Shown: positions 7,416 to 16,148 of the stretch, in pieces | Layout of the letters: each line of letters begins with the position of its first letter | How positions within the stretch are numbered: the stretch's first letter is position 1 | Origin: Sediminitomix flava | GTDB taxonomy: Bacteria; Bacteroidota; Bacteroidia; Cytophagales; Flammeovirgaceae | Direction of reading: 5' to 3' | Assembly (NCBI RefSeq): GCF_003149185.1 | Contig: NZ_QGDO01000008.1 | Span: 1-64,000, forward strand | Length of the DNA stretch: 64,000 bases | The notes under the pieces: model-generated | Told to the model about the DNA's origin: nothing | The model's database searches: none | What the model saw: only the letters and a program-made list of their open reading frames with translations | Translations under genes and position numbers: made by a program

Positions 7416-8087
7416 ATGAATTATTGTTCAAATTGCAGTCATAAAATAGAATATGGAAGTGCCAATTTTTGTTCTAATTGTGGGGCAGAATTAATTGCAA
7501 GAAATAAGAAAAATATCGAACAAGATCTTTCCTTTAAAGAAAATTCGAATAATATTTTTTTAATTCTTCACCCTCAATATAATTTTCTTCACCAATTAAC
7601 TACTAACATTTTTCATCTAGAATCTCTATTTTTTACTCTAATTATCAGTATTGTGTGGGGGACTGTATTATATATGAAATTAGGAGGAATATCTGTTGAT
7701 GAGTACTTTTCAATTAATATTTTCTTTTCAAGAATTGAGGGAGTCTATATTTTCTACTCACTTTTAGCAATACCAGTTTTTATAATTAGACCATTAATTA
7801 TACTCCTTTACAACTACCTAATATATAGTAATACAACTTACAGAATCAAGGAGAATGAAATAGAGTATTGTGAGAGTTTTATAACTGAAAATTATAGTTC
7901 TATTGAATATAATAAAGTAATAGAGGTACACCTTAGAAAAGGTATAATTCAAAAATTATTTAAATTAGGTACCATATTTTTAGAAACACCAGGGAGTGGT
8001 GATGGTAGGAATGGTATTCTAATAAAAGATATATGTAATTATGAAGAAGCATATAAATTAATTAATTCATTAGTACGAAAAAAATGA
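7416..8087 (+). CDS. Zinc-ribbon membrane protein with PH-like domain (cassette 10)
   Basis: A 223-residue protein. The N-terminus is a zinc ribbon with two CxxC pairs (YCSNCSHKI, about 3-6, and FCSNCGAEL, about 18-21). Two membrane segments follow (about 67-90 and 112-135, the second containing IYFYSLLAIPVFIIRP). The C-terminal part (about 140-220: TTYRIKENEIEYCESF...IEYNKVIEVHLRKG...LGTIFLET) matches bacterial PH-like (bPH2) domains. Similar proteins are widespread membrane proteins of unknown role. The ATG is 17 nt after the cassette boundary box, and the stop overlaps the R'' of site 11. Confidence 0.65.
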   Translation: MNYCSNCSHKIEYGSANFCSNCGAELIARNKKNIEQDLSFKENSNNIFLILHPQYNFLHQLTTNIFHLESLFFTLIISIVWGTVLYMKLGGISVDEYFSINIFFSRIEGVYIFYSLLAIPVFIIRPLIILLYNYLIYSNTTYRIKENEIEYCESFITENYSSIEYNKVIEVHLRKGIIQKLFKLGTIFLETPGSGDGRNGILIKDICNYEEAYKLINSLVRKK

Positions 8088-8162
8088 TAACAAGGGGCAT
8101 ATTTGATAGGCAGCTATGCGACGCAATCCGCCTGCGATACCATGACCGTATCGTTGGCAAGA
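8083..8162 (+). repeat. attC-like site 11
   Basis: R'' AATGATAAC (8083-8091) is the exact reverse complement of the cassette start GTTATCATT (7391). One base has changed in the right outer arm (ATGACC where ATGCCC is usual). R' is GTTGGCAAGA (8153-8162). Confidence 0.85.
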
Positions 8163-8193
8163 ATAAATAAACTTTAAAAACTACCTATAACTT

Positions 8194-9219
8194 ATGTACA
8201 AATATATTTACATTTTTTTACTTATGTCAGTACTACTTTTTTCAAAATGTACTAACAACGTAAAAACAAATGAAATGAAAACACAATTGGGGTATTTTGA
8301 CCAGATTAATGAGATCCCAGACAGCGTTCAAGTAGAAGGTATTACAATCAAAAATCTATTTAAAAATCAGATTTTAGCTCATCAATCTGGGTATGATAGT
8401 ACTCTGATTACAGACAAAGTTTATCTAAGTCATCAAGCCTTTTGGGACAATTGTTATGGGATGATTTTCGGAGAAGAAAATAGTCATAAGTTCCAAACAA
8501 CCAAAGGGATGATCGCATGGAATAGAACACTTTATCCTGAAAATAAAAGCATGTTTGATGAAAGAGCTAAAGTTTTAATAGAGCTTAAATTAGATTCATT
8601 GCTAAAAACAAATTTGAAAAAGTTCAATGATTTGGTTCCATATAAGGTAGAGTCTACAATCGGAATTTTATTTACACCATTGATAGGTATAGGTTTTGGA
8701 GGTTGTAATAAGGATCAATTTTGTATAGAACTCAATAATACAGATTATGAAATAGCTTATCTGATTGAAAAAGGTTTACCTCATGAATTAAATCATTTAG
8801 CTTATGAACCATTGAGAGGTGATGATCCTAAATTTCAAACAGCTTTAGGACAAGTTCTAGATGAAGGTTTTGCTTGCTATTTTGCATGGAAATTTTTTGA
8901 AGGTGAAATGACTAAATATGAAGCTGTTTCTAATATGAGTGAAAGTGATTGGAATTGGTTTGTTCAAAATGAGAAAGCAATTTTTGAAAAATTACAAGAA
9001 TATTTCGACGACGAAAGTGGGGATAATCCAATCTTACGAAACGATAAACTCAAACTTTTTCCTGATGCTCCTCAAGGTTTAGCGTATTGGCTAGGTTTTA
9101 GAATTGTTGAAAAATATGTTGAAAATCATGGTGAGAATAGCTGGAAAGATATTTATGAACTAAATATTGAAGATGTGCTGGATAAAAGTGGGTACGATGA
9201 ATATATTAGTGAATTATAA
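8194..9219 (+). CDS. Putative zinc metallopeptidase lipoprotein, HELNH motif (cassette 11)
   Basis: A 341-residue protein with a lipoprotein signal (lipobox ending SKC, Cys19). The gluzincin-like motif is His197-Glu198-x-x-His201 (HELNH), and Glu224 in LDEGFACYF, 26 residues after Glu198, is a good third zinc ligand. The overall layout resembles the putative Zn-dependent proteases annotated DUF2268, which are exported and of unknown substrate. The length is normal and no truncation is visible. It is cargo between intact site 11 and degenerate site 12. Confidence 0.65.
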   Translation: MYKYIYIFLLMSVLLFSKCTNNVKTNEMKTQLGYFDQINEIPDSVQVEGITIKNLFKNQILAHQSGYDSTLITDKVYLSHQAFWDNCYGMIFGEENSHKFQTTKGMIAWNRTLYPENKSMFDERAKVLIELKLDSLLKTNLKKFNDLVPYKVESTIGILFTPLIGIGFGGCNKDQFCIELNNTDYEIAYLIEKGLPHELNHLAYEPLRGDDPKFQTALGQVLDEGFACYFAWKFFEGEMTKYEAVSNMSESDWNWFVQNEKAIFEKLQEYFDDESGDNPILRNDKLKLFPDAPQGLAYWLGFRIVEKYVENHGENSWKDIYELNIEDVLDKSGYDEYISEL

Positions 9220-9223
9220 AAAC

Positions 9224-9290
9224 TTTTGCCAAAACGCAGGCAGAAGAGACGCAATCTACCTGTGAAACCATGCCCGAATCGTTACCAATA
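9224..9290 (+). repeat. attC-like site 12 (decayed, left arm lost)
   Basis: The right half is normal (GACGCAATCTACCTGTGAAACCATGCCC, then GTTACCAATA at 9281). The left arm AAGGGGCATATT is missing. TTTTGCCAA (9224-9232) still resembles the reverse complement of its cassette start GTTGGCAAGA (8153). It is probably non-functional. Confidence 0.7.
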
Positions 9291-9303
9291 ACTATAAAAT
9301 TAA

Positions 9304-10818
9304 ATGAGATACTTTTTACTATTTGTAATTTTTTGTTCTTGTTCATTGAAAGAAAGTGAACGTACCCAAAAACTTAAAAATACAGATAATACCGTTTTTG
9401 TTTTTCATGATGCAAAATATGACTCTCATGTTCAGTTAGAAAAGAATGGGGGAAGACTCGGCAGTGTTTTGCCTTTAGGTTTGGTTCTTTATAAAGATCA
9501 AAAGCAAAATGACTTTAAATCTTTTATACCCAATCAAACAGTAGATACCTTGGTTATTGACTCCCGTAATGATGAGTTTTTAGAAATCATACACCGTTAC
9601 AAAGCGATTGAAGATATCCACTTTTTGATCAAGGCAGGAGATACGGTGAATATTTTTTACGACAGCATTGGTTATCCAGTACTTGAAAGCTCTATAAGTG
9701 ATGATTTTACCAAACTGTATAATTTCAGAAAAGATATACGCACTACAATAGAAGTAAATACACACCTTTTTGAACCTCAAACAATCTTAAAATCAGAGTA
9801 TAATACTGCCAAATATTACTTATATAAAGAATCCAAAGAGAAATATCATTCTATATTTGAGAACAAGGCATTCTATGATGTAGATACACTTGTCAGACAG
9901 CATCAATCTTTCAAAGAAAAGTACTTTAAAGCTTTACAAACTACTTCTTTAGAACAGTCTAATCGATCATTAGTATATCAAGAATATTTTAAGCAGATAC
10001 TGAAACTAGATACATATTATATTCGCTTGATGCATAATTCTCGTCTTGATCAAGGACTTACAGCTAGAGACATATATCCAATTTTTAATGATAGTCTGAT
10101 TGATTATCCATCCTATAATCAATTCTTTCAATTGTATTTGGCAATCATTGAATATAAGCGGGACAATATTGTTCATATTAGAAAATCGAATAGTATTACC
10201 CCTCATTACAGGCAAGTCTTCGAAAACCTTAGATTGAATGATTCCATTCCTGAAAAAACAAAATGTCTTCTCAGTAGGATTTTGATCAATGATATGGTTG
10301 AAGACAAGAACGCTGATTTGTTTAGAACACTAGCTGAGCATAAAGAAATGTTTAGTGATTCTACTTTTCTTACCGAATTTGAGGAAAAAAACAGGCTTAC
10401 CGAAAGTGAAAATACAATTCTTCTAGAGTCTCCCGATGGTGAAATTATAGACTTTTTTAATTTACTGAAAAATGGGAAGGAAGACGAATACTACATTGAA
10501 TACTGGGCGACTTGGTGTAAACCTTGTATAAAGGAGTTTCCTTATTTGAAAGGATTAGCAGAAAAACTTGCCAATGAAAATAAAAAAGTAATTGCTTTAT
10601 CTTTAGATGAGGAATCAGGTAAATGGAAAGATTTCTTGAGACAAAAGGACTTTATTGATAAAGAAATTTTACACTTTAGAGTATATAATCAGTTCTCTTC
10701 AAAGAAGTTGAAATCTTATCAAATAGAAAGTATTCCTAAAAATATGGAGTTCTTTAAGAATGGAAATATCAAGACTCTTAATGCTCAGCGTCCAAGTCAA
10801 ATCCTAACAGTAAAATAA
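9304..10818 (+). CDS. Thioredoxin-like (TlpA/ResA-type) lipoprotein (cassette 12)
   Basis: A 504-residue protein with a short lipoprotein signal (hydrophobic 3-10, Cys near 11-13). The N-terminal two thirds are helical with no clear motif, as in Bacteroidota TlpA-like proteins. The C-terminal thioredoxin domain (about 375-500) carries the redox pair Cys405-x-x-Cys408 in WATWCKPCIKEFPYL and a later cis-Pro region at IESIPKNMEF. It is likely a periplasmic thiol-disulfide reductase. It is the largest single-gene cargo and lies in the decayed part of the array. Confidence 0.75.
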   Translation: MRYFLLFVIFCSCSLKESERTQKLKNTDNTVFVFHDAKYDSHVQLEKNGGRLGSVLPLGLVLYKDQKQNDFKSFIPNQTVDTLVIDSRNDEFLEIIHRYKAIEDIHFLIKAGDTVNIFYDSIGYPVLESSISDDFTKLYNFRKDIRTTIEVNTHLFEPQTILKSEYNTAKYYLYKESKEKYHSIFENKAFYDVDTLVRQHQSFKEKYFKALQTTSLEQSNRSLVYQEYFKQILKLDTYYIRLMHNSRLDQGLTARDIYPIFNDSLIDYPSYNQFFQLYLAIIEYKRDNIVHIRKSNSITPHYRQVFENLRLNDSIPEKTKCLLSRILINDMVEDKNADLFRTLAEHKEMFSDSTFLTEFEEKNRLTESENTILLESPDGEIIDFFNLLKNGKEDEYYIEYWATWCKPCIKEFPYLKGLAEKLANENKKVIALSLDEESGKWKDFLRQKDFIDKEILHFRVYNQFSSKKLKSYQIESIPKNMEFFKNGNIKTLNAQRPSQILTVK

Positions 10819-10819
10819 T

Positions 10820-10972
10820 ATTGGTGACAAAATGCATATTGCACCTCTCAGCTATGCTGATGAAGCTTCTTCTTATCCTTAATCATATAAATTTAGTATT
10901 TTAAGGTCAATAATGTAAACATCCATACGTCGCAACAAGCCTTACGTGATATCCAGTCGTTAGCTACAATTA
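10820..10972 (+). repeat. attC-like site 13 (expanded, decayed)
   Basis: R'' ATTGGTGAC (10820-10828) matches the reverse complement of its cassette start GTTACCAAT (9281) at 8 of 9 bases. The site is about 150 bp because an unrelated AT-rich stretch interrupts it between GCATATTGCACC and GTCGCAACAAGCC. R' is GTTAGCTACAATT (10960-10972). Confidence 0.6.
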
Positions 10973-11061
10973 TAAGTTGAGAACTCTCGAGAATCATATT
11001 TGGAGTATTTTAAATCATATCTAGAATTCAAATATAGGTGGTCTATTGAAAATTTTGATTG

Positions 11062-11502
11062 ATGGAACAGTATAAGATAAAAAAGAGTGAAGCAAAGAGA
11101 ATTGTTTATCAACAATTGCCAAAAAAGATTTTAGTATTGATTCTCGTAATTGGATATTTCCTGTACGTCTGTATTACTCTTCTTATAGATTTTGAAACTA
11201 ATACTATCCTTATAGTTACAGGATTATTGATTGCTTTGTCAATTTCAACTTTCTTTGTTGTAAATGACGTTAAGAATACAATAAATGAACTATCAGGTTC
11301 TTATTATGAATTAGTAGATAACAAGCTATACCACATTTTATCTAGCGGGGACACAGTAACAATAGACTTAAAAAACTTGAATAAAATTACAGTTAACAGT
11401 AAAGGGATAATCATTAGAACGTTTAATCGTAAATATTATCTCTCAAACAAAATCACAAACAGTAGTAACCTCTTTAACCAAATAAAGAGATGTAGACAGT
11501 AA
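11062..11502 (+). CDS. Small membrane protein with beta-rich tail (cassette 13)
   Basis: A 146-residue protein with two adjacent membrane segments (about 23-43 and 50-70) followed by a beta-rich cytoplasmic tail (YYELVDNKLYHILSSGDTVTIDLKNLNKI...GIIIRTFNRKYYLS). This layout resembles YcxB/PH-like membrane proteins. The start was moved from a TTG at 11059 to the adjacent ATG at 11062. It is the last gene of the array. Its function is unknown. Confidence 0.55.
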   Translation: MEQYKIKKSEAKRIVYQQLPKKILVLILVIGYFLYVCITLLIDFETNTILIVTGLLIALSISTFFVVNDVKNTINELSGSYYELVDNKLYHILSSGDTVTIDLKNLNKITVNSKGIIIRTFNRKYYLSNKITNSSNLFNQIKRCRQ

Positions 11503-11529
11503 TTATATTTAAGTTTTAAAACTTGAAAT

Positions 11530-11544
11530 AATTGTGGCTGTAAT
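11530..11544 (+). repeat. Terminal attC remnant (R'' half only)
   Basis: AATTGTGGCT (11530-11539) matches the reverse complement of the cassette 13 start GTTAGCTACAATT at 9 of 10 bases, but the AAC core and the rest of a site are gone. It marks the right end of the recognisable array. Confidence 0.55.
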
Positions 11545-11557
11545 AAAGAAGGGATAT

Positions 11558-11595
11558 AAACCACTTAGTCAATTAAATGACTAAGTGGTTTTTCT
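11558..11595 (+). terminator. Terminator closing the cassette array
   Basis: A perfect 14 bp stem, AAACCACTTAGTCA paired with TGACTAAGTGGTTT around a 6 nt loop, is followed by a T run. It would stop any transcript reading through the cassettes. Confidence 0.8.
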
Positions 11596-11969
11596 GTTTT
11601 CAGGCCTAAACTAAAAGAAAGTAAAGATAAATGTAGTCCCATAATCCTTTTACTTCTGAATAGTGATAAAGTAGGTTATGACAGTATTTGAGTTGCGATA
11701 AATATATTTTCAAAAATTGTAATATTTACCATTACGCTTTAAAACACAGGAGGTTAACATTGTATAATTTATCCATATTTTAAGGGTTCGGGACCAATTT
11801 TATGCTCATTCATTTTTTTGATTTTCTTTCTTATCCTTTTCTATCGTTTGATGTTTTAATCAGTTATATATCTTCTTTAATTAGTTGAATAAGATCGACT
11901 CTCTATCAAGATCACATTAGTATTCTTCTTGAAGTTTTTGAGAGTGTTTTTTAACTAATAATAGCACAA
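11596..11969. other. Intergenic region between cassette array and GH5-like gene
   Basis: About 375 AT-rich bases with no ORF of note, no repeat and no RNA gene that I can see. It should hold the promoter of the downstream hydrolase, but I cannot place a convincing TAnnTTTG box. Confidence 0.4.
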
Positions 11970-13199
11970 ATGAGAAATTATATATTAGCACTAGTTTTAT
12001 CCTGTTTACCATTTCAGCTTTTTGCTCAAATGGGCGTTAATGATTCAATACCTGTATTAGGAAGGTGGTCAAAAGAACGTATCAATAAATGGTATGCAGA
12101 TCAGCCTTGGATGGTTGGCTGTAATTATTATCCTGCAACTGCAATTAATCAGATAGAAATGTGGCAGGAATCCACTTGGGACCCTAAACAAATAGATAAA
12201 GAGCTTGCTTGGGCTGAGGAAATAGGTATGAATACATTAAGAGTGTATTTGCATGATTTAGTTTGGGCAGCCGATGAACAAGCTTTCTACCAGCGAATGG
12301 ATGATTTTTTAACTATCTGCGAAAAGCATAAAATACGTGCATTTTTTGTCTTCTTTGACGATTGTCATTTCCCCAATCCAAGTTTAGGTAAACAACCCGA
12401 ACCCGTCAAAGCATATCATAACTCTGGATGGGTAAATTGTCCTTCTCGTGAGTTAGCACATCGTTATGCTATTGGAGAGGTGAGTGAGGTAGAAAAAGCT
12501 CATCTAAAGAATTATGTTCAAAGAACTATGTCACGATTTAAAGATGACAATCGAGTAGTGATGTGGGAATTATATAACGAACCTGGAAGAGGAACAGGAG
12601 AAGAAGGCGATATGGCAAAAGTAAAAGTCCGTAGTGCGATTGGAGATCAATCAAAACAATTAGTCTATGATTCTTGGGTTTGGGCAAGAGCGATAAATCC
12701 ATCGCAACCTATAATGTCTACTACTGCGGGGAGTATTGGGCAAATAAATATTAGAATAAATCGTATTAATTCAGATTTGCATTCCATTCATACATACGGG
12801 CCTCCAAAGGGAGTTCGTGCTAGAGTGAAAGAGTATCAAAAAGACGGACGTCCTGTGATTGTGACAGAGTGGCTAGCTCGAACACGTAATAGTACTGTGG
12901 AAGATTGTCTGCCTGTAATGAAAGAGCTAAATGTTGGAGCTATTAATTGGGGCTTTGTATCGGGCAAGTCTGGAACGATTTGGGATTGGAAAAGTAGAAA
13001 AGATGCAGAAGGTAAAAAACGTAGCGTAGTACATGAGCGCGAAGTAGGAAATATTGTGAAAAAGGGTGAGGAGTTTCCTGAGCCAGAAGTTTGGTTTCAC
13101 GATATATTTAGAATGGATGGTTCTCCATATAGCCAATCTGAAATAGAGATTTTTAAACAATTGACAAAAGACAATAAGGCAAGTTATCCCTCAAAGTAG
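11970..13199 (+). CDS. Secreted clan GH-A glycoside hydrolase (GH5-like)
   Basis: A 409-residue protein with a signal peptide (1-20, ending LFAQ). It is a TIM-barrel hydrolase with the clan GH-A pair: acid/base Glu204 in MWELYNEPG and nucleophile Glu300 in PVIVTEWLAR. Other family marks are GMNTLRVYLHD (about 86-96) and the HSIHTYGP strand. It is usually annotated as a cellulase-family or endo-xylanase-like protein; the true substrate is unknown. No sorting domain is present, so it is probably periplasmic. It faces the GH49-like gene at 13488-15659 and shares a terminator with it. Confidence 0.75.
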   Translation: MRNYILALVLSCLPFQLFAQMGVNDSIPVLGRWSKERINKWYADQPWMVGCNYYPATAINQIEMWQESTWDPKQIDKELAWAEEIGMNTLRVYLHDLVWAADEQAFYQRMDDFLTICEKHKIRAFFVFFDDCHFPNPSLGKQPEPVKAYHNSGWVNCPSRELAHRYAIGEVSEVEKAHLKNYVQRTMSRFKDDNRVVMWELYNEPGRGTGEEGDMAKVKVRSAIGDQSKQLVYDSWVWARAINPSQPIMSTTAGSIGQINIRINRINSDLHSIHTYGPPKGVRARVKEYQKDGRPVIVTEWLARTRNSTVEDCLPVMKELNVGAINWGFVSGKSGTIWDWKSRKDAEGKKRSVVHEREVGNIVKKGEEFPEPEVWFHDIFRMDGSPYSQSEIEIFKQLTKDNKASYPSK

Positions 13200-13419
13200 A
13201 TCGTTTAAGCTTTGCTTTTGTATTTCTAAAAATATGAATTTCCTAGAAATATCAATTGCAGTCTACCCTCAGTTTTTTGATAACTTTTAAAGTCAGTTTA
13301 AAAAACTACTCATTTGAAAATAGATATCGACAACTCTTCGGTACTGATATTTTTTAAAGCAATATTTAGTCAATTGTTTGAAGATATTTTTTAAGTCTCC
13401 AAGGTAACCGCAAAGAAAG

Positions 13420-13462
13420 AAAATGAGCCATCCTAAATCTCTATTTAGAATGGCTCATTTTT
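13420..13462. terminator. Bidirectional terminator
   Basis: A long hairpin, AAAATGAGCCAT...ATGGCTCATTTT, with an inner CTAAAT/ATTTAG pair lies between convergent genes ending at 13199 and 13488. A and T runs on either side let it work both ways. Confidence 0.8.
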
Positions 13463-13487
13463 GGTATTTGTAATAATTCTATGATTA

Positions 13488-15659
13488 TTATCTTTTAATA
13501 AAGGAAGTACAACCAATACCTTCCATACATAAAAAATACAATCCTGGCTTTAACTGGTTCACAGGAATTGAAGATTGATTTTCAAAACTTCCTACTTTCT
13601 GCCCCAGAGTATCAAAAATATGTATGATACCTTTATTTCCATCTTTTGTAGTTATATGAATAAAATCATCAGATGGATTTGGGTATAATTTAAAGCCTTG
13701 TTCAGTTTTTAAATCATTGCTTGTAATTCTCTCACTTACATTTATAGTAAAGGTAAATTCGCCACTACACTCATCCTCAGAATTATATTGTACAGTATAT
13801 TCTCCAGCCATTGAAAGGTCAATGTTATTTAGTTCTAGCACTTCAAAGCCAGAGGTTTGGTACATGTTTGTACCATTTGACCATTCGTAATTCCAAGCGT
13901 CACCATTCAACCACAGCTGCAGATTATCACCTTCGTTTACATTAATCACATCAGCTACTTGTGCGCCAGAATTATTCACATTGTAGTAGAATTTCACTTG
14001 CTCAAGACCACAGGCAAAACCAGGGTCACAGCCAAAGATTTGAATGTTTTGAGTAGTTTCATCATCTATATTGAAGTAAGTTTCTTTGTCTTCTTCTTTA
14101 ATACATTGGTTGTCAATAAAGACATTTTTAAACGTGATGTTCTTCATCCAATATACATCTCCGTTTGAAAGCTTTGAACCTTCAATAAGCGACTTCATAG
14201 CTCTAGGAGTTTGCTGATATCCGTTTCCATCGAAAATGACTTGCTGACCTGATACATAGATGTTTTCCATAAAGATACCATCTACGCTACCAACTTCATT
14301 GGTGAAATCCGTAGGAAGCTCATAGTTGCCCACATCTATCTTTCTTGAATTGTTATGTAGATTAACCAAGGCAGGGATATTTCCATCAACCCATAGATTT
14401 TTGATTCTAACATTAGAACCATTCATATCAAAATCTATCTGAGACATAACGATACCATTATTGTTTCCAATATTCCTCCACTCTGGATAAATAATGTAAT
14501 TATTCGTCATTGTAGAGTTTTCGGTATGGTAGCCGCCATCCCAGCCCAAACACATAATCGAACCATTGAAACCTTGCCAAATTACATTATTTGTGATCGT
14601 TAGTCCCTTATTGTAGAATACATCATCACAAGCTCTGAAAAAGCAGTGATCAACGGTATTGTCTTCCCCCCAAGGTCTTGCACCATCGTTATTGGGGTGC
14701 CAAGCCCAGTATTTCATACGGTAGTAATTTGCTTTTCCTGACCCCATATTTACACCATGGCTAGCTCCATCACAAACGATGATACCCTCTATGGAGTTGT
14801 TATTTCCACCAAGTCCAATATGAGACTCTAGTGGCTCAAAGGAATCAACACCCAAAATTCCACCATTATTAGCTAAGTTTTTAGACCATTTGAAATCTCT
14901 TCCTGTCAAAACTCCTCTACCAAATATTTTTACGTTGTTGACCTTATTTCCGTAAATACGGCCATGAACATAAGCTCCCCCTTCAAAGTAAACTTGTTTG
15001 TTATCTGCCATTACTTCTGCTAGGTTACCGACTGTGCTTGAAAATTGTGCTCTTAGATCGTGATATCCTTTCGGAAAATATATGGTGCTTGCCTGAGTCA
15101 TTTCTTCAATACTTGATTGCTCACTATAAACATGAACGGAAGCATCATTTTTATCAGGTACATTAGTTTCCAAGGGTTCTCCAAAGATCATAAGCATATG
15201 TTTGACCACTCCGTCACTTGTATGTTGGTTATCAGCAGATTTGAAATTTATAGAAATATAGTCAGCTTTCTCAAGTTCAAATGTAATGGTTTTTCCATCT
15301 GTTGAACGTTCAAATTCAATGTCGAATGGCGAAGGAACAATCTCAATATCTGACGAACCATCTCCAAAGAGTTTTTCTACTTCAATTTGTACGGGTTGAG
15401 AAAAATCAGATGAAAATTCAGTCCAGTTAAAAGTACGTCCGCCTCTAAATTCTGCAGCAAAATTAGGAATCTCGATATCTTTTGATTCTGACATGATCAC
15501 TTGAGATGCGATTACCTCTGAACCTTGAATAATTCTGACTGCATATTTATCAGATAATAAAGCCTCACCTTCTTCAGTTGGCCAATCGTAAGTGACAATT
15601 TCTTGTGCTTGAGCAAATAATGCACAGGTTGATATTAGAAAAAGTAAAATTAACCTCAT
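13488..15659 (-). CDS. GH49-like beta-helix hydrolase with T9SS sorting domain
   Basis: A 723-residue protein: signal peptide (1-18), N-terminal beta-sandwich (about 20-180), right-handed beta-helix (about 190-530), an Ig-like segment (about 560-640) and a T9SS C-terminal domain (about 655-723, YPNPSDDFIHI...). The GH49/GH28-type acidic set is present: Asp325 (NNDG) and Asp345-Asp346 (RACDDVF), matching the NDG/DD pattern of isopullulanase and dextranase. GH49 enzymes cleave alpha-linked glucans, but the sulfatase neighbours make an alpha-linked sulfated glycan more likely. It is the most divergent of the four GH49-like domains in the window. It would be exported to the cell surface. Confidence 0.75.
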   Translation of the reverse strand: MRLILLFLISTCALFAQAQEIVTYDWPTEEGEALLSDKYAVRIIQGSEVIASQVIMSESKDIEIPNFAAEFRGGRTFNWTEFSSDFSQPVQIEVEKLFGDGSSDIEIVPSPFDIEFERSTDGKTITFELEKADYISINFKSADNQHTSDGVVKHMLMIFGEPLETNVPDKNDASVHVYSEQSSIEEMTQASTIYFPKGYHDLRAQFSSTVGNLAEVMADNKQVYFEGGAYVHGRIYGNKVNNVKIFGRGVLTGRDFKWSKNLANNGGILGVDSFEPLESHIGLGGNNNSIEGIIVCDGASHGVNMGSGKANYYRMKYWAWHPNNDGARPWGEDNTVDHCFFRACDDVFYNKGLTITNNVIWQGFNGSIMCLGWDGGYHTENSTMTNNYIIYPEWRNIGNNNGIVMSQIDFDMNGSNVRIKNLWVDGNIPALVNLHNNSRKIDVGNYELPTDFTNEVGSVDGIFMENIYVSGQQVIFDGNGYQQTPRAMKSLIEGSKLSNGDVYWMKNITFKNVFIDNQCIKEEDKETYFNIDDETTQNIQIFGCDPGFACGLEQVKFYYNVNNSGAQVADVINVNEGDNLQLWLNGDAWNYEWSNGTNMYQTSGFEVLELNNIDLSMAGEYTVQYNSEDECSGEFTFTINVSERITSNDLKTEQGFKLYPNPSDDFIHITTKDGNKGIIHIFDTLGQKVGSFENQSSIPVNQLKPGLYFLCMEGIGCTSFIKR

Positions 15660-16148
15660 AGCTATCTCTTTATTTTTAAGCTTAACTTAAATGTTATCGG
15701 CTAAGTAAACTAGAATAGATATACCATCTTTTTGTCATGAATCACTAAAAGGTCATTTCGGCAATTACTGTGGAAACTAAGGCTAATGTTTACTTCAATT
15801 TATCATTCTGATTCATCTTAATAATTCCATTTTTCATTCAGATTTCATTTAAAATTTTAGTCTTGATAGTATGAAAATGAAGATTCTTTCTTTTGACCTT
15901 TTAATGCTATTGAGTATTTCTTTTCGAGAAATAAAATATTGTTAGGTTTTGAAATTGATCGTAATGAACTTCGAAAAGTACTTTCAGTACAATTCATTCT
16001 TAGTAAACCAAAAAAGCATTTTTCAGAATAAAATAGATCAATTCAGCTAAAGTGGGCTGTATATATTTGAACAAGTCGATATATCATTCCTCAGGTGGTA
16101 TTGGTGCGTGTTTAATTTGTGGTAAATTCTAATCTGAAAAATAGAACG
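15660..16148. other. Divergent intergenic region (GH49-like / transaldolase)
   Basis: About 490 bases without a convincing gene. A 24-codon ORF (15872-15946, starting MKMKILSF) looks like chance. A Bacteroidota-type -7 box, listed separately, lies at 16062-16069. Confidence 0.4.
16062..16069 (+). promoter_or_regulatory. Putative promoter -7 box for transaldolase
   Basis: TATATTTG fits the Bacteroidota TAnnTTTG consensus, about 80 nt upstream of the start codon. No clear TTG -33 box was found at the right spacing. Confidence 0.35.

Larger units (their letters stand above)
1..11545 (+). mobile_element. Integron-type gene cassette array (13 cassettes, no integrase in window)
   Basis: Thirteen same-strand gene units are separated by related 67-153 bp sites. 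Each site begins with an AAC-type box (R''), ends with a GTT-type box (R') and has nested complementary arms between. In integrons the cut falls between G and TT of R', so the start of a cassette should be complementary to the R'' at its own end. That is seen here: 9/9, 10/10, 10/10, 8/9, 9/10, 10/10, 9/10 and 9/10 for cassettes 1-8, 9/9 for cassette 10 and 8/9 for cassette 12. Start codons lie only 13-40 nt after R' in most cassettes, leaving no room for separate promoters. Sites 12-14 are decayed, which fits the old, distal end of an array. No integrase or attI is visible; both would be expected upstream of position 1. The cassette structure is seen in the sequence; calling it an integron or a CALIN is inference. 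Confidence 0.85.

Noticed and set aside
8194-9219. Reading the HELNH lipoprotein as gliding protein GldB
   Set aside because: There is some resemblance in length and export, but the intact HExxH plus distal Glu fits a metallopeptidase better.
15872-15946. 24-codon ORF with signal-like start upstream of transaldolase
   Set aside because: Too short, no terminator or conservation evidence, and in a divergent promoter region.
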